A stretch of 64,000 bases of DNA from Chryseobacterium rhizoplanae (GTDB lineage Bacteria; Bacteroidota; Bacteroidia; Flavobacteriales; Weeksellaceae), in assembly GCF_900182655.1 (NCBI RefSeq), contig NZ_FXTC01000004.1, positions 248,001 to 312,000 on the forward strand. Direction: 5' to 3'. Each line of letters begins with the position of its first letter. The stretch's first letter is position 1. Shown here piece after piece: positions 17,682 through 28,056 of this stretch. The position numbers and the translations under genes were made by a program. A model generated the notes under the pieces. It searched no databases. It was not told the origin of the DNA and saw only the letters and a list, made by a program, of their open reading frames with translations.

Positions 17682-19301
17682 CTATTTAATTTTTCTGGCG
17701 ATATAGTCACTTTCATTTCCTAATCTGTCAATAGCTTTTATGGCAACTGCGCTCAGCTTTTTACCGTCTTTAAATTTAGGAAGATCTTTTGAAAGAGTAT
17801 CCAGTGTTAAAATTTCGGTTTGCCATACTCCATTGTATTGAGTAAAAAGAACCCACTGGAAGACATCAGCAGCATTTTTTGTACTCCAGCTGGTCTGTAC
17901 GAAACTTCCGTTGTCTGCAATAAACAATGTAGGGGTCTGCAATGGAACAGCTTTTATCCATGGAGATTTTGGTACTAATGCTTTTTCACTGTACGGTCCG
18001 TTTTTCAAAGCAGGCAGCATATTCGGATTTTTAGTAAGTCCGGCAATGCTCCAATGAATTTCTCCGGCATCATTTTTCAGGATATTTCTGGAGATTGCAA
18101 TTTGGTTTTTAATTTCTGTTGGGCGGTCTGATACTTTAATCTCAACAGTGTTCAATCCCGGCCATAAGTGACGGTTCATTGTATTTTCAGATTGCCACCA
18201 GCTTAACAGGGCTTCAAAACCTTGCCCTTTGGAATCAATTGGCCAGTAAAGTTGTGGGGAAAAGTAATCTACCCAACCTTTATTTAACCATAATTTAGCA
18301 TCTGCATATAGCTCGTCAAATTGTGAAGATCCTACTACTCCTGCAGGGTATCCGGGTTTCCAGATTCCGAATGGGCTGATTCCGAATCGTACATTATTTT
18401 TTTCAGCATGGATTTCTTTATAGATACGCTCTACAAATTTGTTAACGTTATCTCTTCTCCAGTCTGCTCTGGACAAGGTCCCACCACTGCTTACGTAAGC
18501 ATTCCAGGTTGCATTATCTGGAAAATCAGCCCCTCTGTTATAGGTTGCGTAAGGATAGAAATAATCATCAAAATGCACGGCATCAATGTCATATCTTTTC
18601 ACAATGTCTCTTACTACATTGGATACGTGGCCTTGTGTTTTCGGATTGGCGGGATCAAACCAGTACATTCCGTTTTTTAATCTTAAAACAATATCGGACA
18701 GCTTATTGGCCATTGACAGATTATTCACGGTACCACCGTTGGTATGATGTGCACGGTAAGGGTTTAACCAGACATGCAGTTCCAAGCCTCTTTTATGGGC
18801 TTCTTCTATCCAAAACTGAAGTGGATCATAGTTCGGAAAAGGAGCCTTTCCTGTTTCGCCGGTCAGAAAGTAAGACCAGGGTTCAATATTACTTGTATAG
18901 AGGGCATCTGCGGAAGGTCTGATCTGAAAAATAGCAGCATTGAAATTGTTATCTCTCAACATATCAAGCATACTGATTGCTTCTGCTTTCTGCTGTTCTA
19001 CCGTAAGATCATTTCTTGAAGGCCAGTTGATATTGGCTACACTCGCGATCCATGCTCCACGGAACTCTCTTTTGATTTCCGGAAGATTGGTTCTGAAATT
19101 TTCTTCAGTTGAAGCTGTAGTTCCTGTAGCAGGTTTTGTTGTTACAACAGGTACTTTTGGTGGGGTTGTATTGTTGGTGGGTTTTGTTGTGCTGTTTTGA
19201 GTTGGAGGAGTCTTTACAACATTGTCCTGAACAGAACATGAAGTAGTGTAAGACGCAAAAATTCCTAATAAAACGATAAGCTTTAATTTATGTATTCTCA
19301 T
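17682..19301 (-). CDS. GHL10-type glycoside hydrolase-like lipoprotein
   Basis: This 539-residue protein has a lipoprotein signal with the acceptor Cys22 (FASYTTSC). A Thr/Pro-rich linker follows, then the GHL10 (formerly DUF187) TIM barrel starting EFRGAWIASVANINWPSR. Other barrel motifs are GLELHVWLNPYRAHH, DIDAVHFDDYFYPY and VRFGISPFGIWKPG. The last 100 residues look like a fibronectin-III-like domain. Family members act on glycans, perhaps peptidoglycan-linked, and are anchored in the outer membrane. It is a single-gene unit. Confidence 0.88.
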   Translation of the reverse strand: MRIHKLKLIVLLGIFASYTTSCSVQDNVVKTPPTQNSTTKPTNNTTPPKVPVVTTKPATGTTASTEENFRTNLPEIKREFRGAWIASVANINWPSRNDLTVEQQKAEAISMLDMLRDNNFNAAIFQIRPSADALYTSNIEPWSYFLTGETGKAPFPNYDPLQFWIEEAHKRGLELHVWLNPYRAHHTNGGTVNNLSMANKLSDIVLRLKNGMYWFDPANPKTQGHVSNVVRDIVKRYDIDAVHFDDYFYPYATYNRGADFPDNATWNAYVSSGGTLSRADWRRDNVNKFVERIYKEIHAEKNNVRFGISPFGIWKPGYPAGVVGSSQFDELYADAKLWLNKGWVDYFSPQLYWPIDSKGQGFEALLSWWQSENTMNRHLWPGLNTVEIKVSDRPTEIKNQIAISRNILKNDAGEIHWSIAGLTKNPNMLPALKNGPYSEKALVPKSPWIKAVPLQTPTLFIADNGSFVQTSWSTKNAADVFQWVLFTQYNGVWQTEILTLDTLSKDLPKFKDGKKLSAVAIKAIDRLGNESDYIARKIK

Positions 19302-19467
19302 ATATTGGTCGGAAGAAGGATTCTAAGATATTAAAAATGCAAAACTAATGATATAAAGACGATTATCCGAATTTGAAATATTCTTTTTTAATGATATAAA
19401 TAACTTCTGCCCTGTTCAGCAATTTACAATTCCGCTTTGAATGACCATCAGCACTACATATATCTCT

Positions 19468-20832
19468 TTATTCATCCTCTGTCGTAAGGTCTGTTTTATA
19501 GGTTTCCGGAATCAGTGTTATATTAACGATGATAGCCAGGACCACGAGGACTAATGGGTAAATCAAACCTATAAAGGGAGAAAGAAACGCGCTCACAACA
19601 AAACTGGTCTTAAGAAACTCTGTTACAAAAGCGGTAGCTCCCCCAATAAAACCGTTTCCCATATTCTGGGCAAATCCCATACTGGTATATCGTATTTTGG
19701 TAGGAAAAATTTCCAGCATAAAGGCACCCAAAGGGCCATAAGTAGCAGCTGCAGCCACTGAAAGCAAAAAACTCAACCCCACAATCTTCAATATGGCACC
19801 TGTACTGATTGAATGTACTTCATCAATACCCTGAGGATTTCCGATTTTCATAAAAAGATAAAAAGACAGCGGAATCAGAATAAGACTTGAAACCAAGCCT
19901 CCAATGAGTACTTTTTTACGTCCAATTTTATCACTCAATGCGCCGAAGTACTGGTAAAAATATACACTTAAAAACATGGCTATTCCGGTAATCAGTAGAA
20001 CAGTAGTATTTTCAAGCTTCACGGTATTCTGCAAAAAGAAAAATACAACAAACTGATTGGTCTGCATCACCGAACTCTGTGCGGCATTACCTCCAAAAAT
20101 AGCTTTCAACATTGTTTTCACGTTACCTTTTGTTGTAAATGCCTCTTTAATCGGTGACTTGCTCGTTTTTCCGGATTTTTTAAGCTCTGCAAAAACAGGA
20201 CTCTCATGAAGTCTTTTTCGTATGAAATAGCTTAAAATGACCAGTACAGAACTTAAAAGAAAGGGAATTCTCCACCCATAGCTGTTAAAATCTGCTTCAG
20301 ACATTGTACTTTCTGTTATAAAAACGACACCTAAGCAAACCAACAGCCCCACGGGAACTGTAGCCTGAATAAATCCTGTGTAAAAGCCTCTTTTTTCCAT
20401 CGGAGCATGTTCTGCCACATAAATAACGGCACCGGCATACTCGCCACTGATCGCTAACCCCTGCAACAATCTGCACAGCAGTAACAAAACCGGAGCTGCC
20501 CAACCAATACTGGAAAAATTAGGAATACAGCCAATCAAAAACGTAGAAGCTCCCATTAAAACCAATGAAATAAGGAAGGAATATTTTCGGCCTACTTTAT
20601 CGCCAATATTTCCAAAAATAAGGGATCCTATCGGACGAAACATAAATGACGATCCTACTATGGCAAGGGTCTCCAGAAAGTGAGACCCTTCCGACGGGAA
20701 TAAGTTTACGGAGAGAACTTTTGCCAGAATTACAGCAAGCAGCATATCGTACCACTCAATCAATGTTCCTACGGATGATGCAACAATAACAGTTTTAATA
20801 TCATTTTTATAGGTATCATTTGCTATGTCCAT
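19468..20832 (-). CDS. MFS metabolite:proton symporter
   Basis: This 454-residue protein has 12 predicted transmembrane helices. It has the MHS-family signatures GTLIEWYDMLL in helix 1, GNIGDKVGRKYSF in the 2-3 loop and RLLQGLAISGEYAGA in helix 4. The second-half loop has GALSDKIGRKKVL. Relatives (ProP, ShiA, KgtP) take up osmolytes, shikimate or dicarboxylates with protons; the substrate here cannot be told. No partner gene is adjacent. Confidence 0.87.
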   Translation of the reverse strand: MDIANDTYKNDIKTVIVASSVGTLIEWYDMLLAVILAKVLSVNLFPSEGSHFLETLAIVGSSFMFRPIGSLIFGNIGDKVGRKYSFLISLVLMGASTFLIGCIPNFSSIGWAAPVLLLLCRLLQGLAISGEYAGAVIYVAEHAPMEKRGFYTGFIQATVPVGLLVCLGVVFITESTMSEADFNSYGWRIPFLLSSVLVILSYFIRKRLHESPVFAELKKSGKTSKSPIKEAFTTKGNVKTMLKAIFGGNAAQSSVMQTNQFVVFFFLQNTVKLENTTVLLITGIAMFLSVYFYQYFGALSDKIGRKKVLIGGLVSSLILIPLSFYLFMKIGNPQGIDEVHSISTGAILKIVGLSFLLSVAAAATYGPLGAFMLEIFPTKIRYTSMGFAQNMGNGFIGGATAFVTEFLKTSFVVSAFLSPFIGLIYPLVLVVLAIIVNITLIPETYKTDLTTEDE

Positions 20833-21062
20833 TTATTGTATCATTTTATATTATAACAGGTTTTTTATGATATCGCAACGTTTCGTTGCTTTATGAACAA
20901 ACATACAATTAATTCTATACTAAAATCAATAACTTATTTATTTCATTTAAAACATACAAAATGAATAAAAAAAATCATTTGAAACCTGTAAAATAATTGA
21001 AAAAGAAATACAACAGCTTAAAATAAATAAAACATATCATCATACCCTACCCTTGTAAAAAC

Positions 21063-21090
21063 AAAAAAGCCCCGAAAATCGAGGCTTTAT
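21063..21090 (-). terminator. Terminator of typA
   Basis: On the minus strand AAAGCCTCGA and TCGGGGCTTT pair (one G-U) around a TTT loop, followed by a T run. Confidence 0.75.
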
Positions 21091-21110
21091 TATATTTTAA
21101 GAATTTCGGA

Positions 21111-22916
21111 TTATGCTTTCGCTCCTCTTTCTACTCTTTTTCTTTCTTCTTCTGAAAGGATTTTCTTTCTCATTCTGATGAAGTTTGGAGTTACCTCAAT
21201 AGCTTCATCTCCCTGAATATATTCCATACATTCTTCAAGAGAGAATAGGATTTTCGGAGCAACACCAGTATCTTTATCTTTACCAGAAGCTCTCATGTTG
21301 TTCAACTGTTTTGCTTCTACGATGTTTACTACCAAATCTCCCGGCTTGTTTTGCTCACCGATGATCATTCCTGTGTAGATTTCCTCACCCGGATCAACGA
21401 AGAACTTACCTCTATCCTGTAATTTAGCAATAGAATATTCTGTAGCCGGACCTGTAGTTTTGCTGATCAGAACACCATTGTTTCTTCCAGGAATATTTCC
21501 TTTGAAAGGCTTATATTCTGTAAAACGGTGTGCCATAATAGCTTCCCCTGCAGTAGCTGTCAACATCTGAGAACGTAGTCCGATCAAACCTCTTGAAGGA
21601 ATTTCAAACTCCATATGCTGCATTTCACCTTTAGTTTCCATGATGTGAAGGTCACCTTTTCTCTGAGTTGCCAGGTCGATTACTCTTGAAGCAAATTCTT
21701 CAGGAACGTCAACAACTAAAGATTCATAAGGTTCACATTTTTCACCATCAATTTCTTTGAAGATAACCTGTGGCTGGCCAATTGTCATTTCATACCCTTC
21801 TCTTCTCATTGTTTCGATCAAAACTGATAAGTGAAGAATACCTCTACCGAAAACAAGGAATGTGTTAGCATCGTCTGTCTGCTGAACTCTTAATGCCAGG
21901 TTTTTCTCTAATTCTTTTGTTAATCTTTCTTTCAGGTGATTAGAAGTAACATATTTACCATCTTTACCGAAGAAAGGTGAATTGTTGATAGAGAACGTCA
22001 TGTTCAACGTAGGCTCGTCAATAGCCGTTCTTTCCAATGGCTCAGGATTTTCAAGATCAACGAATGAATCACCAATCTGGAAAGCATCAAAACCTACTAC
22101 GGCACAGATATCTCCTGCCTGTACTTCAGTTACTTTTTTCTTTCCTAGTCCTTCGAAAACGTAAAGTTCTTTTACTTTTCCTTTTACAATTTTACCTTCT
22201 GCCTGAGCAAGACCAATCCACTGAGATTCTTTGATCTCACCTCTTGTCACTTTCCCGATGGCAATTCTTCCTAAGAAAGAAGAGAAATCAAGAGAAGTAA
22301 TCTGCATCTGAAGATTTCCTTCTGTTATTTTCGGTTCAGGAACATATTGTAAAATACCATCTAATAGTGGTAAAATGTCTTCAGTCTGTTCTAATGAAGT
22401 GTTGAACCAACCTTGTTTTGAAGATCCGTAGAATGTAGGGAAATCCAATTGCTCTTCTGTAGCCTCAAGGTTGAAGAACAAGTCAAATACCTTATCATGA
22501 ACTTCGTCAGGACGGCAGTTTGGCTTATCTACTTTATTGATAACCACTAATGGTCTCAATCCTAACTCCAATGCTTTCTGTAGTACGAATCTTGTTTGTG
22601 GCATTGGTCCTTCGAACGCATCTACCAACAAAATAACTCCATCAGCCATTTTCAATACTCTTTCTACTTCTCCACCAAAATCGGCGTGACCAGGAGTATC
22701 AATTACGTTAATTTTTGTGTCTTTATAAGTAACAGAAATATTCTTGGATAAGATAGTGATCCCTCTTTCTCTTTCAAGATCGTTGTTATCCATAATTAAC
22801 TCCCCACTCTCCTGATTTTCTCTGAAAATGTTGGTAGCGTGAATGATCTTGTCAACCAAAGTCGTCTTTCCGTGGTCAACGTGTGCGATAATCGCAATAT
22901 TTCTAATGTTTTGCAT
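21111..22916 (-). CDS. typA: Ribosome-associated translational GTPase TypA/BipA
   Basis: This 601-residue elongation-factor-like GTPase has AHVDHGKTTLVD (G1), RERGITI (switch I), DTPGHADFGGEVERV (G3) and NKVD (G4). EF-G-like domains follow and then the BipA-specific C-terminal domain with ETKGEMQHMEFEIPSRGLIG. It helps 50S subunit assembly and cold or stress growth. Length is normal and it is a single-gene unit with its own terminator. Confidence 0.95.
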   Translation of the reverse strand: MQNIRNIAIIAHVDHGKTTLVDKIIHATNIFRENQESGELIMDNNDLERERGITILSKNISVTYKDTKINVIDTPGHADFGGEVERVLKMADGVILLVDAFEGPMPQTRFVLQKALELGLRPLVVINKVDKPNCRPDEVHDKVFDLFFNLEATEEQLDFPTFYGSSKQGWFNTSLEQTEDILPLLDGILQYVPEPKITEGNLQMQITSLDFSSFLGRIAIGKVTRGEIKESQWIGLAQAEGKIVKGKVKELYVFEGLGKKKVTEVQAGDICAVVGFDAFQIGDSFVDLENPEPLERTAIDEPTLNMTFSINNSPFFGKDGKYVTSNHLKERLTKELEKNLALRVQQTDDANTFLVFGRGILHLSVLIETMRREGYEMTIGQPQVIFKEIDGEKCEPYESLVVDVPEEFASRVIDLATQRKGDLHIMETKGEMQHMEFEIPSRGLIGLRSQMLTATAGEAIMAHRFTEYKPFKGNIPGRNNGVLISKTTGPATEYSIAKLQDRGKFFVDPGEEIYTGMIIGEQNKPGDLVVNIVEAKQLNNMRASGKDKDTGVAPKILFSLEECMEYIQGDEAIEVTPNFIRMRKKILSEEERKRVERGAKA

Positions 22917-23022
22917 AAAAGATTTTTACGGGTGCAAAAGTAGTGATTTTTAATGAAAAAATATTTACTTATGCAAATATTTAATATTATGTTTAAAATA
23001 CTTATTTACAAGACAATAAAAA

Positions 23023-23045
23023 AAGAGTGTTAAAAAAACACTCTT
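23023..23045 (-). terminator. Terminator of the leftward GG-peptide gene
   Basis: AAGAGTGTT and AACACTCTT form a 9-bp stem with an A5 loop and a T run on the minus strand. It sits only a few bases past the stop codon at 23053. Confidence 0.75.
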
Positions 23046-23052
23046 AAACTAT

Positions 23053-23259
23053 TTAAACGCAAGCTTGTATCTCACATGGATCTACTGCAGGCGGTTCTCC
23101 GCATATGATGTCGAATTCTGCACAATTGCTGGAAAATCCGGTTGCCCAACCCCATCTTACGGCACAAGTATCGGCGTCTTTACATCTAACCATTCCTTTA
23201 ACAATTCCTCCCTGAACTGATTTCATTTCACTTCTGGAAATTTTTCTAAGATTTCTCAT
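23053..23259 (-). CDS. GG-leader Cys-rich small peptide, diverged member
   Basis: This 68-residue peptide starts at 23259 (MRNLRKISRSEMKSVQGG); upstream ATGs in the same frame would add an AT-rich hydrophobic stretch that is not part of the family. The leader has the GG at 17-18 and KISRSEMKSVQGG in place of KLNKKELxxIxGG. The core has six cysteines and is different from the other four peptides (RCKDADTC, then NCAEF, IICGE, PCEIQAC). It stands alone with a tight terminator. Function is unknown, as for its relatives. Confidence 0.68.
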   Translation of the reverse strand: MRNLRKISRSEMKSVQGGIVKGMVRCKDADTCAVRWGWATGFSSNCAEFDIICGEPPAVDPCEIQACV

Positions 23260-23368
23260 GTTGTTTTGTTTATTTGTTATTAGCATGATAAAAATATAAA
23301 AAAAAATGTAACAACAATTATTTATTACAATATTTAACATTTAAAAAAAGAAATCAACTTTCTTTATA

Positions 23369-23620
23369 TCAATGCCTTATCAATCGGTAAAAAAGCACCA
23401 GATCAATTAAAACCACAATAAAAAATTTCACAAGAAATGATTTTTTGGAAACTTTATGATTGAAAATAATCATTCCGGAGGCTGCTCCTACGACACCTAT
23501 AAGGGATATTCCTAAAAGCATATTTTCTGAAATTCTCCATTGGTGTTTTCTGGCTTGCCATTTATCAAAACCAAAGACACCAAATGTCATCAGATTAGCG
23601 ATCAATAGAAAAGGAATCAT
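23369..23620 (-). CDS. DUF1294 family small membrane protein
   Basis: This 83-residue protein has the family signature FGFDKWQARKHQWRISEN followed by a glycine/alanine-rich helix (GISLIGVVGAASGMIIF) and NHKVSKKSFLVKFF. Three membrane helices are predicted. The family has no known reaction. The gene lies about 110 bases upstream of the leftward GG-peptide gene. Confidence 0.85.
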   Translation of the reverse strand: MIPFLLIANLMTFGVFGFDKWQARKHQWRISENMLLGISLIGVVGAASGMIIFNHKVSKKSFLVKFFIVVLIDLVLFYRLIRH

Positions 23621-23730
23621 TTTAAAATTAATTTAAAACAAAAATAAAGTTTAATTTACATAATAAGAAAAGCTGGAAATTTAAATTCAATACAAAACGA
23701 GATGTGTACCTCAATCAGAATAAGATTATT

Positions 23731-23738
23731 TAATTTTG
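23731..23738 (+). promoter_or_regulatory. -7 promoter box TAATTTTG
   Basis: The box matches TAnnTTTG and lies 23 bases before the ATG of the 118-residue gene. Confidence 0.45.
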
Positions 23739-23749
23739 TCCACCGTTAA

Positions 23750-24118
<369 letters not shown>

Positions 24119-24150
24119 TCTTGTTACAAGGTCAAATAAAGTTTATAAAA

Positions 24151-24181
24151 ATAAAAAGGGCTGCCTTTATCAAGACAACCC
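24151..24181 (-). terminator. Terminator of the YceI gene
   Basis: On the minus strand a 10-bp stem (GGGTTGTCTT with AAGGCAGCCC, two G-U pairs) around GATA is followed by TTTTTATTTTT. Confidence 0.75.
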
Positions 24182-24205
24182 GGTAGTTATTATAATTTCA
24201 ATAAC

Positions 24206-24883
24206 TTATTTTTTAGCTTTTACATCGATAGCAATCTCGATATCTTTGCTGATCATCCATTCTGCCGGATCTGCTTCTGAAGTACCGAACTTAAGTCCCC
24301 AATCTGCTCTGTTTACTGTAAATTTAGCCTGAATAGCAGCAGAATTTTCTGCTACATCTACTTTAGCAGGGAAAGTAACATTCATTGTTTTTCCTGATAA
24401 TGTAAGGTTTCCGCTTACTGTTTTATTAGCTCCTGCTACAGCATCTTTCGGTGCTTCTTTCAGATCTGTAACGCTTGTAATTTTAAAATCTGAAGTTGGG
24501 TTTTTCGCTGTATCAAAGAAGTCAGCGCTTTTCAAGTGAGTTTCAAGTTCTGCAGGTTTTTTATCTTTTTCTGTAACTGAAGCCGGATCTACTTTGATAG
24601 AGTTCATATCAATAACAAAGTTTCCTGCTGAAACCTGACCAGCATCAACACTAAGGTCTCCAGACTTTACAGTAAGTGTTCCCCAACGTGGAGCCATACC
24701 TCCTTTGTGGGTAGCCTTCCAGTTTACTACTGAACCTACTGTATCTACTGCAAGTACTTCACCTTTGCTCTCCGCTACTGTTTGCTCTTGAGCTGTAGCA
24801 GCAGTATCTGCAGTTTTTGATTTATCACATGATGCTAAAAGCAATCCTACTCCTACTAATGCAATTACGCTAATTTTTTTCAT
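24206..24883 (-). CDS. YceI family lipoprotein
   Basis: This 225-residue protein begins with a lipoprotein signal (MKKISVIALVGVGLLLASC, lipidated Cys19). It then has the YceI lipocalin-like barrel with VDTVGSVVNWKATHKGG and a C-terminal IAIDVKAKK. The family binds isoprenoid-type lipids. The start at 24883 is preferred because the 33 upstream codons of the longer ORF precede a clean signal peptide. It is probably a single-gene unit. Confidence 0.9.
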   Translation of the reverse strand: MKKISVIALVGVGLLLASCDKSKTADTAATAQEQTVAESKGEVLAVDTVGSVVNWKATHKGGMAPRWGTLTVKSGDLSVDAGQVSAGNFVIDMNSIKVDPASVTEKDKKPAELETHLKSADFFDTAKNPTSDFKITSVTDLKEAPKDAVAGANKTVSGNLTLSGKTMNVTFPAKVDVAENSAAIQAKFTVNRADWGLKFGTSEADPAEWMISKDIEIAIDVKAKK

Positions 24884-25170
24884 ATTGAACTGTTTAAAAA
24901 GTTTGTTGAAATTTTGTTGTTTTCGGATACAAAAATAGAAAAACCTATCCGGAGGCACCTTATCATACATCAAGAAATACAATATTTAAATTATTTGCAG
25001 TTGTAAATCCACTTACGGGACACCTCTGCTCTATATTGTGAATCATAATTGTTTGGGTAATTCTGATTCTTTATTGTTTCATTATATTTTTGTAGTAATC
25101 AGGCTTTTTTATAGTTGTGTTTCTATTTTTTCATCCCAAAACCCTATTTTAGCTATCCGAAAACAGAACA

Positions 25171-27294
25171 ATGACGACCGTAGAATTTATACAGAAGCAG
25201 CTCAACATTTCTGAGAAGAGCATCAACAATACTTTACAATTATTAGCAGAAGACTGCACCATTCCTTTTATTTCCCGTTACCGAAAAGATAAAACCGGAA
25301 ATCTAGATGAAATACAGATTGAACAGATCTCAAAGATCAGCAAGCAGTTCGAAGATATTGTCAAGAGAAAAGAGTCTATCTTAAAATCTATAGAAGAACA
25401 AAACGCTCTAAGCCCTGAGCTTCAACAGAGAATTGAAGACAGCTTTGATATTCAGGAGCTGGAAGATCTATACCTGCCTTTCAAAAAACGTAAAAAAACA
25501 AAAGCTGATACCGCCAAGGAAAAAGGATTGGAACCTTTAGCAAGGATCATTATGAGCCAGAAAAATAATGACATCCGGTTTCTGGCTTCAAAGTATCTGA
25601 ACAACGACGTTACTTCCGAAGAAGAAGCGCTTCAGGGTGCGAGAGATATCATGGCAGAATGGATCAATGAAAACATGTATGTCCGTAAGAACCTCCGCAG
25701 ACTCTTTCAACGTAAAGCAGTTGTTACTTCCAAGGTCGTAAAAGCTAAAAAAGATGGGGAAGATGCCCAAAAATTCTCCCAATATTTTGAATGGGAAGAA
25801 AGCCTTAGCAGAACTCCTTCTCACAGACTTCTGGCCATGTTACGAGCGGAAGCGGAAGGTTTCGTAAAAACAAATGTAGGAATAGATAAAGAAGAAGCTA
25901 TTGACTTTATTGAAAAAGCCATTATAAAATCTAATAATGAAAGCTCAGACCAGATTGCACTGGCCATAAAAGACAGTTACAAAAGGCTTCTTGAACCTGC
26001 TATCTCCAATGAAGCCCTACAGGAAGCCAAAGAAAAGGCAGACAAAAAAGCGATTGAAATATTCTCTGAGAATTTAAGTCAGCTTCTGCTTGCTCCTCCT
26101 TTGGGGGAGAAAAGAATCCTGGCAATAGATCCGGGATACAGAAGCGGGTGCAAAGTGGTATGTCTGGATGAAAAAGGAGACTTACTGCACAATGAAACTC
26201 TTTATCCTCATGCTCCGCAGAATGAAAGCGGAATGGCTATGAAAAAGATCCGTTCTATGGTGAATGCCTATAATATTGAAGCCATCTCTATTGGTAACGG
26301 AACAGCAAGTCGTGAAACAGAATTTTTTATCAAAAAGATTGCTTTCGATAAGCCGCTACAGGTTTTTGTAGTTTCGGAAGCCGGAGCTTCAGTGTATTCT
26401 GCCAGTAAAATTGCAAGGGAAGAGTTCCCAACATATGATGTAACGGTGCGTGGAGCAGTTTCCATCGGAAGAAGGCTCTCTGATCCGTTAGCAGAATTGG
26501 TAAAGATTGATGCCAAATCTATTGGAGTTGGCCAATACCAACACGATGTGGATCAGACCCAACTAAAAAATGAGCTGGATGCTACGGTGATGAAATGCGT
26601 AAATTCTGTGGGAATTAATTTAAATACAGCCAGTAAATCGCTTTTAAGTTATGTTTCCGGAATTGGCGAAAAAATGGCAGAAAACATTGTTAATTACCGT
26701 GCTGAAAACGGGGCATTTGAAGATAGAAAACAACTTAAAAAGGTACCGAGGCTTGGAGAAAAAGCCTTCCAGCAGGCAGCCGCATTTGTAAGAATTGCGA
26801 ATGGTAAAAACCCGCTGGATAATTCCGCTGTACATCCGGAAGCTTATGGAATTGTAGAAAAAATAGCCAAAGATTTAGGCATTAAAACCCATGAACTGAT
26901 CGCCAATAAAGAAAAAATAGCTCTGGTAAAACCGGAAAGCTATATTACAGATGAGATCGGGATTTTAGGAATCAAAGATATTTTAAAAGAGCTTGAAAAA
27001 CCGGGACTGGACCCGAGAAAGGCTGCCAAAGTATTTGAGTTTGATCCTACCGTTAAAAGCATTAAAGACTTAAAAGCAGGGATGATTCTTCCGGGGATTG
27101 TCAATAATATTACTGCCTTCGGATGTTTTGTAGATCTTGGAATCAAAGAAAGCGGATTGGTTCATATTTCCCAGCTGAAAGACGGGTTTGTATCAGATGT
27201 AAATGAAGTGGTAAAGCTTCACCAGCATGTTCGTGTAAAGGTAACGGAAGTAGATGAAGCAAGAAAAAGGGTGCAGCTGAGTATGATTTTGTAA
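25171..27294 (+). CDS. tex: Tex-family RNA-binding transcription accessory protein
   Basis: This 707-residue protein has the Tex N-terminal helical domain (TIPFISRYRKDKTGNLDE), a YqgF-like RNase H fold (ILAIDPGYRSGCKVVCLD) and helix-hairpin-helix motifs (LLSYVSGIGEKMAENIVNYR). It ends in an S1 domain (MILPGIVNNITAFGCFVDLG up to RVQLSMIL). It binds nucleic acid and influences transcription. Length and domain order are normal. Confidence 0.95.
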   Translation: MTTVEFIQKQLNISEKSINNTLQLLAEDCTIPFISRYRKDKTGNLDEIQIEQISKISKQFEDIVKRKESILKSIEEQNALSPELQQRIEDSFDIQELEDLYLPFKKRKKTKADTAKEKGLEPLARIIMSQKNNDIRFLASKYLNNDVTSEEEALQGARDIMAEWINENMYVRKNLRRLFQRKAVVTSKVVKAKKDGEDAQKFSQYFEWEESLSRTPSHRLLAMLRAEAEGFVKTNVGIDKEEAIDFIEKAIIKSNNESSDQIALAIKDSYKRLLEPAISNEALQEAKEKADKKAIEIFSENLSQLLLAPPLGEKRILAIDPGYRSGCKVVCLDEKGDLLHNETLYPHAPQNESGMAMKKIRSMVNAYNIEAISIGNGTASRETEFFIKKIAFDKPLQVFVVSEAGASVYSASKIAREEFPTYDVTVRGAVSIGRRLSDPLAELVKIDAKSIGVGQYQHDVDQTQLKNELDATVMKCVNSVGINLNTASKSLLSYVSGIGEKMAENIVNYRAENGAFEDRKQLKKVPRLGEKAFQQAAAFVRIANGKNPLDNSAVHPEAYGIVEKIAKDLGIKTHELIANKEKIALVKPESYITDEIGILGIKDILKELEKPGLDPRKAAKVFEFDPTVKSIKDLKAGMILPGIVNNITAFGCFVDLGIKESGLVHISQLKDGFVSDVNEVVKLHQHVRVKVTEVDEARKRVQLSMIL

Positions 27295-27987
<693 letters not shown>

Positions 27988-28002
27988 TGAAATTTTATTC
28001 AA

Positions 28003-28035
28003 GTAAAGAGGCTGCCCTGCGGGCAGCCTCTTTAC
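28003..28035. terminator. Bidirectional terminator between HAD and M28 genes
   Basis: A perfect 15-bp stem (GTAAAGAGGCTGCCC and its complement) with a three-base loop lies between two convergent genes. Confidence 0.85.
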
Positions 28036-28056
28036 TCTTAATATAGTAGAAAACTT

